This document shows, in pieces, positions 33,491 to 40,795 of a stretch of 52,836 nucleotides of DNA. The translations under genes and the position numbers were made by a program. How positions within the stretch are numbered: the first letter of the stretch is position 1; every line of letters begins with the position of its first letter. The notes under the pieces are model-generated. The model worked only from the letters and a program-made list of their open reading frames with translations. It searched no databases and had not been told where the DNA came from. The stretch is from Oscillospiraceae bacterium. GTDB taxonomy: Bacteria > Bacillota > Clostridia > Oscillospirales > Oscillospiraceae. The DNA is taken from NCBI GenBank assembly GCA_015067635.1, contig SVMA01000009.1, positions 1 through 52,836 on the forward strand. The letters are read 5' to 3'.

Positions 33491-34075
33491 ATGAGAAACA
33501 AAAAAGTCAAGCAAATGGCAACCGTTGGCCTGTTAATGGCGCTGGTGATCGTCTTGCAGTTCGTTAGCGGGATTATACCGCCGGTAAGTGGATTTTCCAT
33601 TTCCCTGGTGTTGATTCCCATTGTGATGGGTGGTGCTTTGTACGGCGCAGGGACAGGCGCACTGTTGGGCGGTGTTTTTGGCGTTGTCGTGTTGATCAAC
33701 TGCATAACCGGAGCAGATGTTGGCGGTGCTATGGTACTGCAGGCGAATCCGATGCTTTGCGGCGTAGTGGTGCTGGCCAAAGGAATTCTGGCAGGCATGG
33801 CGTCCGGCTGGATCTATGGTCTGTTGAAGGGCAAGAACGCTTATGTTGCAATGCTCTGTTCCGCCATTATTTGTCCTGTTGTCAATACGGGAGTATTTGT
33901 CATTTGTATGCTTACCTTTTTCAAGGATGTGTTGGCCGTTTGGGCTGGCGGCGGAGATATCATTGCCTATGTTCTGACGGGACTGGTGATTGCTAACTTT
34001 TTGCCGGAGTTACTTATCAATGTTGTGTTTAGCCCCGCCGGACAGCGTATTGCCCATGTGGTAAAGAAGAATTAA
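33491..34075 (+). CDS. ECF transporter S component
   Basis: A 194-residue, very hydrophobic protein with about five to six membrane segments and a glycine-rich early region ([21 protein letters not shown]) typical of substrate-binding S components of energy-coupling factor vitamin transporters. It needs shared EcfA/EcfT subunits, none of which are in the window. The substrate is not evident from sequence. The gene lies 17 bases before a uridine phosphorylase and probably shares its transcript, so a pyrimidine nucleoside or related compound is a guess. AGGAGG precedes ATG 33491. Confidence 0.85.
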   Translation: MRNKKVKQMATVGLLMALVIVLQFVSGIIPPVSGFSISLVLIPIVMGGALYGAGTGALLGGVFGVVVLINCITGADVGGAMVLQANPMLCGVVVLAKGILAGMASGWIYGLLKGKNAYVAMLCSAIICPVVNTGVFVICMLTFFKDVLAVWAGGGDIIAYVLTGLVIANFLPELLINVVFSPAGQRIAHVVKKN

Positions 34076-34092
34076 CATTAAGGAGAATCTTT

Positions 34093-34863
34093 ATGCAAGA
34101 AACCGGGATGCAATATCATATCCACTGCCAAGAGGGGGATGTGGGCCGTTACTGCTTCCTGCCCGGAGATCCGGGTCGGTGCGAGGCCATTGCCGCGTAT
34201 TTTGATAACCCTGTCCATATCGGGATGAATCGGGAATATAATATCTATACCGGTACATTATTGGGCGAGAAGGTGTCTGTTTGCTCTACCGGCATCGGCG
34301 GTCCGTCCGCATCCATTGCCATGGAAGAGCTGGCGGCCATCGGCACGGATACCTTTATCCGTGTGGGAACCTGCGGTGGCATTGATCTGGATGTCTGTCC
34401 CGGTGATGTGGTGGTTGCAACCGGAGCCATCCGTTTTGAGCACACCTCGTTGGAGTATGCTCCGATTGAATTTCCCGCAGTTGCAGATTTTGACGTCACA
34501 GCGGCACTGAAGAGCGCCAGCGAGGAGCTGGGGTATCGCACCCATGTAGGCGTGGTGCAATGCAAAGATTCCTTCTACGGGCAGCACAGCCCTGAGAAAT
34601 CCCCCGTGTACTATGACCTGCTTCAAAAGTGGGAGAGCTGGAAGCGTTTGGGCGTGAAGGCCAGTGAAATGGAATCGTCTGCGCTGTTTGTTGTGGCGGC
34701 GGCATTAAAGGTTCGTTGCGGCAGCTGCTTCCATGCGGTTTGGAATCAGGAACGGGAAAAGGCGGGCTTGTTTATGCCGATGACGGAGGATACCTCCGGT
34801 GCGATCAAGGTTGGCATTGAAGCCATGAAGCGCCTTATTGCGGCAGACCTTGCCGGAAAGTGA
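34093..34863 (+). CDS. udp: Uridine phosphorylase (nucleoside phosphorylase family)
   Basis: A 256-residue NP-I family phosphorylase that splits a nucleoside with phosphate. Landmarks: LPGDPGRCE (phosphate), [28 protein letters not shown], and [13 protein letters not shown] with the ribose-binding Met-Glu pair. The base-binding stretch [12 protein letters not shown] fits uridine rather than purine enzymes. AAGGAG precedes ATG 34093. The ECF S component lies just upstream, suggesting uptake coupled to salvage. A terminator follows. Confidence 0.88.
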   Translation: MQETGMQYHIHCQEGDVGRYCFLPGDPGRCEAIAAYFDNPVHIGMNREYNIYTGTLLGEKVSVCSTGIGGPSASIAMEELAAIGTDTFIRVGTCGGIDLDVCPGDVVVATGAIRFEHTSLEYAPIEFPAVADFDVTAALKSASEELGYRTHVGVVQCKDSFYGQHSPEKSPVYYDLLQKWESWKRLGVKASEMESSALFVVAAALKVRCGSCFHAVWNQEREKAGLFMPMTEDTSGAIKVGIEAMKRLIAADLAGK

Positions 34864-34882
34864 GAATAAGCATATCTTCTGC

Positions 34883-34922
34883 AAAACGGCATGGCCGAAA
34901 GGCTGTACCGTTTTGTTATTTC
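34883..34922 (+). terminator. Terminator of the ECF-udp unit
   Basis: An imperfect stem with outer arms AAAACGG (34883-34889) and CCGTTTT (34908-34914), inner GGCC/GGCT pairing and a GAAA loop, followed by GTTATTT. Confidence 0.75.
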
Positions 34923-34995
34923 AATCGTGAAAATAAGATAGATCCTTGTACAGATGTATGATACAATCAAGAAAACGGAAAAAGAGGTCTTTGTT

Positions 34996-36489
34996 ATGAA
35001 AGTTGTAATTGTCCAGCCCTATTATTCCATGGATTGCAAGGATGCTGACGAGTGCTTTGCCGGACTGATTTCCTTGATGGAAAAGTGCTCTGACAAGGCA
35101 GATGTTATTGTTTTGCCGGAATATTGCGATACACCAACCGCCTATAAAACCAAAGCGGAGTTTGATGCCTTTATCGATAAGTACAACTATACGGTAATGC
35201 GCGTGGCGGTTCAAACAGCGATACGCTGCAAGGCACTGGTTTTTATCAATGCGGTGTATAAAACAGAAAAAGGATACAGAAATACAACATACGCTATCGA
35301 CGAAAGCGGAACGGTTGTAGATAAATATTTTAAGGCGCATCCTGCACCATCAGAAGTTCGAAAGGTGCAGGAGGGGGGACATGCTTTTGATGTTTCCTAC
35401 AGCTATCTGTTTGACGAGCCCCATGTATTTGAATACAAGGGTGTCCGCTACGGTTTCATGACCTGTTACGATTTCTATTTTTATGAGTCCTTTGCATCCC
35501 TTGCCCGGAAAAATGTGGATGTCATCATCGGTGCATCCCACCAAAGGACGGATACCCATCAGGCCTTGGAAATTATAGGCAGATTCTTGTGCTATAACAC
35601 GAATGCATATCTTGTTCGTGCGTCGGTATCTCTGGGGGAGAATTCCGGAATCGGCGGTTCCAGCATGGTTATTGCGCCGGACGGCACAATGCTTGCCAAT
35701 ATGAAAAGCCAGGTTGGAATATGCGCGTGTGAGATCGATCCCACAAAGAAGTATTTAAAGCCTGCCGGCTTTGGCGGTAAAACAAAATCGCATTACGAAT
35801 ACATAGAAGAGGGCAGGCGTCCGTGGAATTACCGTCCGGGAGGAAGTGCGATCTGTTTGCCGCAGGACATTATGCCCTACCCGAGGGCTTGTGCGTATGG
35901 GGGATACAACGCGCTTCTGCCGGAAAATTCTATGCCGGCGTTTGGTGCGGCAGTAGCATCGGGCGCGGATGAGATTGCTTTTGATTTGTGCCTGACAGAG
36001 GAGAAAAAACCAGTATGCGATAAAACCCTGCTTGCGGACATCCTGCAGAAATTCTCATGCCATACGGTTATGAATATGCATATAAAACCGTCATCGGCAG
36101 AGGAATGCTGCTGCGAAGATATGATAAAGGAAATCGCGCGGCTGATAGAATGCTATGATTGTGAAAAGTATGTTTATTTCACCCTAGAATCGGAAGCATG
36201 CATAAAACAATTCACGGCGTATTTGCCGCATATCCCCGTTTGCATCGGCTGCTTGGGCGACAGACCGGATGAAATTGTGGACAGAGCCATAGAACTGGGA
36301 GCAGAAAAGGTTCAGCTCAGGAAGCCCTACATTCATCAGGAAATGATCGACAAGGCACATGCCCATGGAATCCGGTGCAGTGTTTTCTCAGATGATGAGA
36401 AGGAAGTACAGCATTTCTTGGAAATGGGAATCGATACCATTCTGACCAAGGACTTTGCAAAGATTTCTTCCGTTATAAAAAACCGCTAA
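34996..36489 (+). CDS. Nitrilase-family amidase fused to a degenerate GDPD domain
   Basis: A 497-residue two-domain protein. Residues 1-275 are a carbon-nitrogen hydrolase: Glu42 (VLPEY), Lys113 (YFKAHP) and Cys157 (FMTCYDFYF) form the complete triad, with GIGGSSMVIAPDGT at the end of the fold. Residues about 296-497 resemble a glycerophosphodiester phosphodiesterase barrel (YGGYNALLPENSMPAF, GADEIAFDLCLTEEKKPV, ending ILTKDFAKI). However the HRG catalytic motif is YGG, the ExD pair is A-F-D, and the second His is missing, so this half should not hydrolyse diesters. It may bind a phospho-ligand. AAAGAGG precedes ATG 34996. Single gene; substrate unknown. Confidence 0.85.
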   Translation: MKVVIVQPYYSMDCKDADECFAGLISLMEKCSDKADVIVLPEYCDTPTAYKTKAEFDAFIDKYNYTVMRVAVQTAIRCKALVFINAVYKTEKGYRNTTYAIDESGTVVDKYFKAHPAPSEVRKVQEGGHAFDVSYSYLFDEPHVFEYKGVRYGFMTCYDFYFYESFASLARKNVDVIIGASHQRTDTHQALEIIGRFLCYNTNAYLVRASVSLGENSGIGGSSMVIAPDGTMLANMKSQVGICACEIDPTKKYLKPAGFGGKTKSHYEYIEEGRRPWNYRPGGSAICLPQDIMPYPRACAYGGYNALLPENSMPAFGAAVASGADEIAFDLCLTEEKKPVCDKTLLADILQKFSCHTVMNMHIKPSSAEECCCEDMIKEIARLIECYDCEKYVYFTLESEACIKQFTAYLPHIPVCIGCLGDRPDEIVDRAIELGAEKVQLRKPYIHQEMIDKAHAHGIRCSVFSDDEKEVQHFLEMGIDTILTKDFAKISSVIKNR

Positions 36490-36507
36490 CGCCTTTCGAT
36501 AAAAAAT

Positions 36508-36575
36508 TGCCGTACAGACGATCCCGCGTGGCTATGCTGAGCATAGTGTTGGGAATTCGCCTGTACGGCCTTTTT
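36508..36575. terminator. Large compound bidirectional terminator
   Basis: Outer arms GCCGTACAG (36509-36517) and CTGTACGGC (36561-36569) enclose a middle pairing of ATCCC with GGGAAT and an inner stem CTATGC-TGA-GCATAG. T runs flank both sides, so it ends both the nitrilase transcript and the convergent DMT-transporter transcript. At about 62 bases it is much larger than the other terminators here. Confidence 0.82.
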
Positions 36576-36581
36576 GTAAAA

Positions 36582-37481
36582 TTAAGAACGCACAAGAGGT
36601 GCGCGTTTTTTGCGTTTGATGGGTATTTGCGACAGGATGATCGCGCCGAATACCAAGCCGCAGCCAACCGCTTCCGGCACGGAAAGAACTTCGTGCAGTA
36701 TAATTTGGCCGGACAGGGCGGCAAAAACGGATTCAAAACTCATGAGCAGGGATGCCGTTGTGGGTTCCAGGGACTTTTGACCAACGATTTGAAGGGTGTA
36801 GGCAATGCCCATGGACAGGACACCGGCATAGCACAAAGGCAGCCAGCAGGAAAGGATATTGGAAATCTCAAACGTTTCCGTGAACGGCATGACAATACCT
36901 GCCGCAACCGCACAAACCAAAGCCTGCGCCATGTTCAAGGCCATGCTGTCCAAATCTCCGGCCAAATGATCCACCAGCAGAATCTGTACTGCAAAGGCAA
37001 TGGCACAGCCGAAGGTGAGAAGCTCGCCCTTATCAATGTTGCCAATGCCACCACTGAGCAAATAAAGACCAAGCAGGGCAATTATCACGCTGAACAGCAC
37101 CGTAAGCGGCGGTTTTTTTCGGAGTAAGAGACCGAAGATCGGCACCAGAATAATGTACATCGTAGTAATAAAACCGCTTTCACCGGCGGTAAGATTCGGG
37201 TCGATCAGTCCCAGCTGCTGCAAAGCAGTAGCTACGAAGAGCGCAAGACCGCAGGGAATACCGGCCAGCCACAGCCTGGGATTGAAAACGGTGGGACAGA
37301 ATGCTTTCGGCTTGCGGACCAGAAGAATGATAAGCAGAACCGCCACGGCCAAAACACAGCGGATCGCCAGGAAGGTAAACGGACCGACCTGTTTTCCGCC
37401 AACACTCTGTGCCACAAAGGTGGAGCCCCAAATAACGGTAGCCAGAATAATACTCAGACTGCCTTTTAACTGTTTCGACAT
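36582..37481 (-). CDS. EamA/DMT-superfamily transporter
   Basis: A 299-residue membrane protein with about ten membrane segments arranged as two EamA repeats. The first repeat starts at SIILATVIWGSTFVAQSVG and the second at LLTFGCAIAFAVQILLVDHL; WGSTF and SLLMSFESVFAALSGQIIL are typical EamA motifs. A basic tail (KRKKRAP) ends the protein. Such proteins export amino acids or metabolites; the substrate is not predictable. It diverges from pepF, and both promoters lie in one palindrome. GGTGAT is a modest ribosome site before ATG 37481. Confidence 0.9.
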   Translation of the reverse strand: MSKQLKGSLSIILATVIWGSTFVAQSVGGKQVGPFTFLAIRCVLAVAVLLIILLVRKPKAFCPTVFNPRLWLAGIPCGLALFVATALQQLGLIDPNLTAGESGFITTMYIILVPIFGLLLRKKPPLTVLFSVIIALLGLYLLSGGIGNIDKGELLTFGCAIAFAVQILLVDHLAGDLDSMALNMAQALVCAVAAGIVMPFTETFEISNILSCWLPLCYAGVLSMGIAYTLQIVGQKSLEPTTASLLMSFESVFAALSGQIILHEVLSVPEAVGCGLVFGAIILSQIPIKRKKRAPLVRS

Positions 37482-37499
37482 TTTACATCACCGCATCAA

Positions 37500-37558
37500 A
37501 CTTTAACATAATCGGATTCAAAATGCAAGATTGCATTTTGAAAACTCTGTGATATAAT
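37500..37558. promoter_or_regulatory. Shared bidirectional promoter in a 26-bp inverted repeat
   Basis: A perfect inverted repeat, 12 bp arms with a 2-base centre, covers 37517-37542. Each arm contains TTGCAT in outward direction: on the plus strand TTGCAT (37531-37536), 16 bp, TATAAT (37553-37558) serves pepF; on the minus strand TTGCAT (37528-37523), 17 bp, TAAAGT (37505-37500) serves the DMT transporter. One dimeric regulator bound here would control both genes. No regulator gene is adjacent. Confidence 0.8.
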
Positions 37559-37585
37559 AAGAAAAAACGATTCGGAGGCAATACT

Positions 37586-39394
37586 ATGGCTGAAATGAAG
37601 AAGATTCCTGCACGTTCAGAGGTCAGCAAAGAGGACACTTGGGCAATTGAAGATCTGTTTCCGTCCGATGAGGCATGGGAGGAAGCACTTTCCGCGCTGG
37701 AGGCGGATAAGCCGAAAATTTTGTCCTATGTAGGGCGATTGGGCGAGAGCGGTCAGACGCTGTATGATTATTTGTATATGCTGGAGCAGATGGACGTGGT
37801 GTTCAGCGATTTGGGCAACTACTGTATGCGCAAAGCGGATGAGGATACACGAAATGCAACCTATCAGGCAATGTCCGGTAAGTTCATGAATGTGGCGGTT
37901 GCCATGAGTGCCGCGCAGAGCTTTGACACACCGGAAATTATGGCCATTGAGGACGAAACGCTGGAGCAATTCTATACTCAGTGCCCTGCGTTGGAGCGAT
38001 ATCGCCGTTTGCTGACAGACACTCGCCGCCGCAAGGCCCATACACTGTCTGAGGCAGAGGAAAAATTATTGGCAGCGGCAGGGGAGATGGCCAATGCACC
38101 GGACAGTATTTACGGTGCATTTGCAGATGCGGACATTACTTTCCCGGATGCTGTGGATTCCAACGGCGAGCACCATACCCTGACACAGGGCACCTATATT
38201 TCCTGCGTGGAAAGTCCTGATCGGGAGCTTCGCAGAAGTGCATACGAAAATTTGTATCATACCTTCGGCAATTTTAAGAATACTGCCGCAGCGACGCTGA
38301 ATGCACAGGGAAAGCAGTTGAAGTTTTACGCAGATGCCCGTAAGTACCCGTCTACTTTGGATGCGGCGCTGGATCGAACCAATGTGCCCACCTCTGTTTA
38401 TCTGAACCTGATTGAAGCAGTCCATCAGAATATGGATAAGATGCATCGCTATGTCCGCTTGCGGAAAAAGCTGTTGGGACTGGATGAACTGCATTTCTAT
38501 GATGTATACACATCCCTGATTCCCGATGTGGATAAGAAGATTCCCTTTGCGCAGGCAAAGCAAACGGTGTATGAGGGCTGTGCGCCTTTGGGTGAGGAGT
38601 ATCGGAAGATCCTGAAAGAGGGCTTTGACAACCGCTGGATCGATGTCTATGAAAACCAAGGTAAGCGTGGCGGTGCCTATTCTGCCGGTGCCCGGGTGCA
38701 TCCCTATGTTCTGCTGAACTACTCCGGCACACTGGACAGTCAGTTTACTCTGGCCCATGAAATGGGTCATGCACTCCATTCCTATCTGTCCAACCGCTGT
38801 CAGAATCCGGTGGATGCAGATTATAAAATTTTCGTGGCAGAGGTGGCATCTACCTGCAATGAAGCCCTGCTCATGGAGCATCTGCTTTCCAAGACCACGG
38901 ATAAAAAGGAAAGAGCATACCTGATTAACCACTTCCTGGATCAGTTTAAGGGAACGTTGTATCGCCAGACCATGTTTGCGGAGTTTGAGCTCATTATCGG
39001 GCGGTATATCGGGGAAGGCAAAACCCTGACAGCGGACTTGCTGTGCGAGGAGTACAGGAAGCTGAATGCGCTTTACTATGGTCCGGATATTGTGGTAGAC
39101 GACGAGATTGCTATGGAATGGGCGAGAATTCCCCACTTCTACTACAATTACTATGTGTTCCAGTATGCCACCGGTTATTCTGCCGCCATTGCCCTGTCCC
39201 GCAGGATTCTGAAGGAGGGGGCACCGGCTGTGAAGGATTATTTGGAATTCTTGTCCGGCGGATGCTCCAAGAGTCCCATTGATCTGCTTAAGGGTGCCGG
39301 TGTGGATATGACCGGCCCGGAGCCTGTCAATCAGGCACTCCAACTGTTTGGCGAATTGCTGGATGAGATGGAAGAACTGACAAAGGACGTGTAA
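37586..39394 (+). CDS. pepF: Oligoendopeptidase F (M3 family)
   Basis: A 602-residue zinc endopeptidase that cleaves oligopeptides in the cytosol. The HExxH zinc site is AHEMGHALHSYL, and the third ligand lies in FVAEVASTCNEALL about 25 residues on. The N-terminal helical lid starts RSEVSKEDTWAIEDLFPSDE, typical of PepF. Residues such as HFYYNYYVFQYATGYSAA near the C-terminus are also characteristic. GGAGG precedes ATG 37586. It is first in a unit with a 91-residue unknown protein (2-base gap) and a sugar isomerase-like protein. Confidence 0.95.
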   Translation: MAEMKKIPARSEVSKEDTWAIEDLFPSDEAWEEALSALEADKPKILSYVGRLGESGQTLYDYLYMLEQMDVVFSDLGNYCMRKADEDTRNATYQAMSGKFMNVAVAMSAAQSFDTPEIMAIEDETLEQFYTQCPALERYRRLLTDTRRRKAHTLSEAEEKLLAAAGEMANAPDSIYGAFADADITFPDAVDSNGEHHTLTQGTYISCVESPDRELRRSAYENLYHTFGNFKNTAAATLNAQGKQLKFYADARKYPSTLDAALDRTNVPTSVYLNLIEAVHQNMDKMHRYVRLRKKLLGLDELHFYDVYTSLIPDVDKKIPFAQAKQTVYEGCAPLGEEYRKILKEGFDNRWIDVYENQGKRGGAYSAGARVHPYVLLNYSGTLDSQFTLAHEMGHALHSYLSNRCQNPVDADYKIFVAEVASTCNEALLMEHLLSKTTDKKERAYLINHFLDQFKGTLYRQTMFAEFELIIGRYIGEGKTLTADLLCEEYRKLNALYYGPDIVVDDEIAMEWARIPHFYYNYYVFQYATGYSAAIALSRRILKEGAPAVKDYLEFLSGGCSKSPIDLLKGAGVDMTGPEPVNQALQLFGELLDEMEELTKDV

Positions 39395-39396
39395 CC

Positions 39397-39672
39397 ATGG
39401 AAGAGCTGTTTATTCCCACACTGCATACTTTTGCCATGGACAATATTTTTACAGGTTCCTGCGGGGCGTTTCGTTTTCGCACAGAGCCTAAGGTGGTCAA
39501 GGCGACACAGAAGGAAGTGGATTTTGCCCAAAGCACCATCGTGGCGGAATATTGGCACGGACCGTTTTGCTACGAAAAAAGTCAGATGGAGGGCAAGGAA
39601 GTTTTCCCGATGTCTGAGGAAGGGCGTTTAGCCATGAAAGCATGGCTGGAGGCGCATATTCACCCGGACTGA
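39397..39672 (+). CDS. Small unknown protein
   Basis: A 91-residue protein I do not recognise. It is soluble-looking, with aromatic and charged residues mixed (AEYWHGPFCYEKSQMEG, then an end AMKAWLEAHIHPD), two Cys and several His. It starts two bases after pepF, with AAAGGA inside the pepF end as ribosome site, so it is translated from the same message. The sugar isomerase-like gene follows after 16 bases. Tight packing supports a real gene; no function is proposed. Confidence 0.75.
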   Translation: MEELFIPTLHTFAMDNIFTGSCGAFRFRTEPKVVKATQKEVDFAQSTIVAEYWHGPFCYEKSQMEGKEVFPMSEEGRLAMKAWLEAHIHPD

Positions 39673-39688
39673 GAGAGGAGCTGTCAGT

Positions 39689-40480
39689 ATGACATTTGGA
39701 ATGCCAACCTTAATGGAAATTACGGAAATTGAAAAAACAGTTGCGTTATGCGGTGAGCTGGGACTGTCCTTTGTGGAACTGAATACGAATTTTCCGTTAC
39801 ACCAGCCCCATTTGCTGAATGCATCCCAGCTGAACCGATTGGCGGAGAAATTCGATGTCGGCTATACCATCCATCTCAATGATGAAATGGCAGTGGCAGA
39901 ATTTCATCCGGCTGTTTCCGGTGGCTATCGGCAGGCAGTGGCAGAAACCATTGCGCTGGCAAAGCAAATCGGTGCGAAAAAGCTGAATATGCACCTGTCT
40001 GACGGGGCGAAATATACCATGCCGGATCGAATCGTGTACTTTTATGAAGCCTATTTGCAGGAATATTTGGAACAAACAAAAGTGTTCCGGGATATGTGCG
40101 AGACTGCAGTGGACGACAGCGGTATCCGGATCTGTATGGAAAATACCAACGGTTTCCGGAACTATCAGCTGGCGGCGCTGGATATTCTTTTGGATAGTCC
40201 GGTGTTTGGCTTAACCATGGATATCGGCCACAATTACTGTGCCGGCAATGGGGATGAAGCGTGGATTTTTGCGCATCAGGACCGCCTGCACCACATGCAT
40301 GTCCATGATGCGAAGAACCGAAAGAACGACCATTTGGCCCTGGGAGAAGGGGAGTTGGATCTGCAGAAATATCTGACCCTGGCTAAAAAACAGGACTGCT
40401 CTGTTGTGCTGGAAGTAAAAACCGTTGCGGGACTGAGAAAATCCATAGATTGGGTAAAAAGTGCTGGTTACTTGGAGTAA
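39689..40480 (+). CDS. Sugar phosphate isomerase/epimerase-like TIM barrel
   Basis: A 263-residue protein of the AP-endonuclease-2/xylose-isomerase-like superfamily. Probable metal ligands: His in LNMHLSDGAK, Glu in CMENTNGF, Asp and His in TMDIGHNY, His in HMHVHDAK and Glu in VLEVKT. The family includes sugar epimerases, inosose dehydratases and hydroxypyruvate isomerases, so the reaction is not fixed. GAGAGGAG precedes ATG 39689. It is third in the pepF unit, with no obvious link between peptide cleavage and sugar chemistry. Confidence 0.85.
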   Translation: MTFGMPTLMEITEIEKTVALCGELGLSFVELNTNFPLHQPHLLNASQLNRLAEKFDVGYTIHLNDEMAVAEFHPAVSGGYRQAVAETIALAKQIGAKKLNMHLSDGAKYTMPDRIVYFYEAYLQEYLEQTKVFRDMCETAVDDSGIRICMENTNGFRNYQLAALDILLDSPVFGLTMDIGHNYCAGNGDEAWIFAHQDRLHHMHVHDAKNRKNDHLALGEGELDLQKYLTLAKKQDCSVVLEVKTVAGLRKSIDWVKSAGYLE

Positions 40481-40494
40481 TTTCCTGAAAAACA

Positions 40495-40522
40495 TTGACT
40501 TTTCTCAGAATTGTGTTAGAAT
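40495..40522 (+). promoter_or_regulatory. alaS promoter
   Basis: TTGACT (40495-40500), a 16-bp spacer and TAGAAT (40517-40522), just upstream of the T-box leader. Confidence 0.8.
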
Positions 40523-40529
40523 AACTACG

Positions 40530-40749
40530 ATATGTAAAGACTGTACGAAAACTAAACAGGCATTTGCGCCCAAAGAGAGAGGGAGTTGGTGAAAGCCCTT
40601 GCGTAACCGCCTGTGTGCCACTTTCGTGTTGCCCGGGAGGACCGGGACGGGAGCTCCCGTTACAGAGCCGCTAAGATGTCCCCTTGGGGATGAATTAGGG
40701 TGGTACCGCGATCAAACTCGCCCCTAAATGCAGGGGCGAGTTTTCTTTT
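40530..40749 (+). ncRNA. T-box leader riboswitch controlling alaS
   Basis: The T-box signature AGGGTGGTACCGCG lies at 40697-40710 and is followed by an intrinsic terminator with a strong stem (40714-40724 against 40733-40743, AAACTCGCCCC) and a T run. The antiterminator would pair the T-box with uncharged tRNA-Ala acceptor end. Stem I seems short: ACAGGC (about 40556) pairs with GCCTGT (about 40609), enclosing GGTGAAAGCC. A GCC alanine triplet sits at 40609-40611 and another at 40617-40619; which is the specifier is not certain. It stretches from the transcription start to the terminator and turns alaS on when tRNA-Ala is uncharged. Confidence 0.92.
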
Positions 40750-40795
40750 TTGGAGAGAAATCCTAAATTATGATTATTATTTGGAGGTAATACCA

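Noticed and set aside
35890..36489. Active glycerophosphodiester phosphodiesterase domain
   Set aside because: HRG reads YGG, ExD reads AFD, and the second His is missing.
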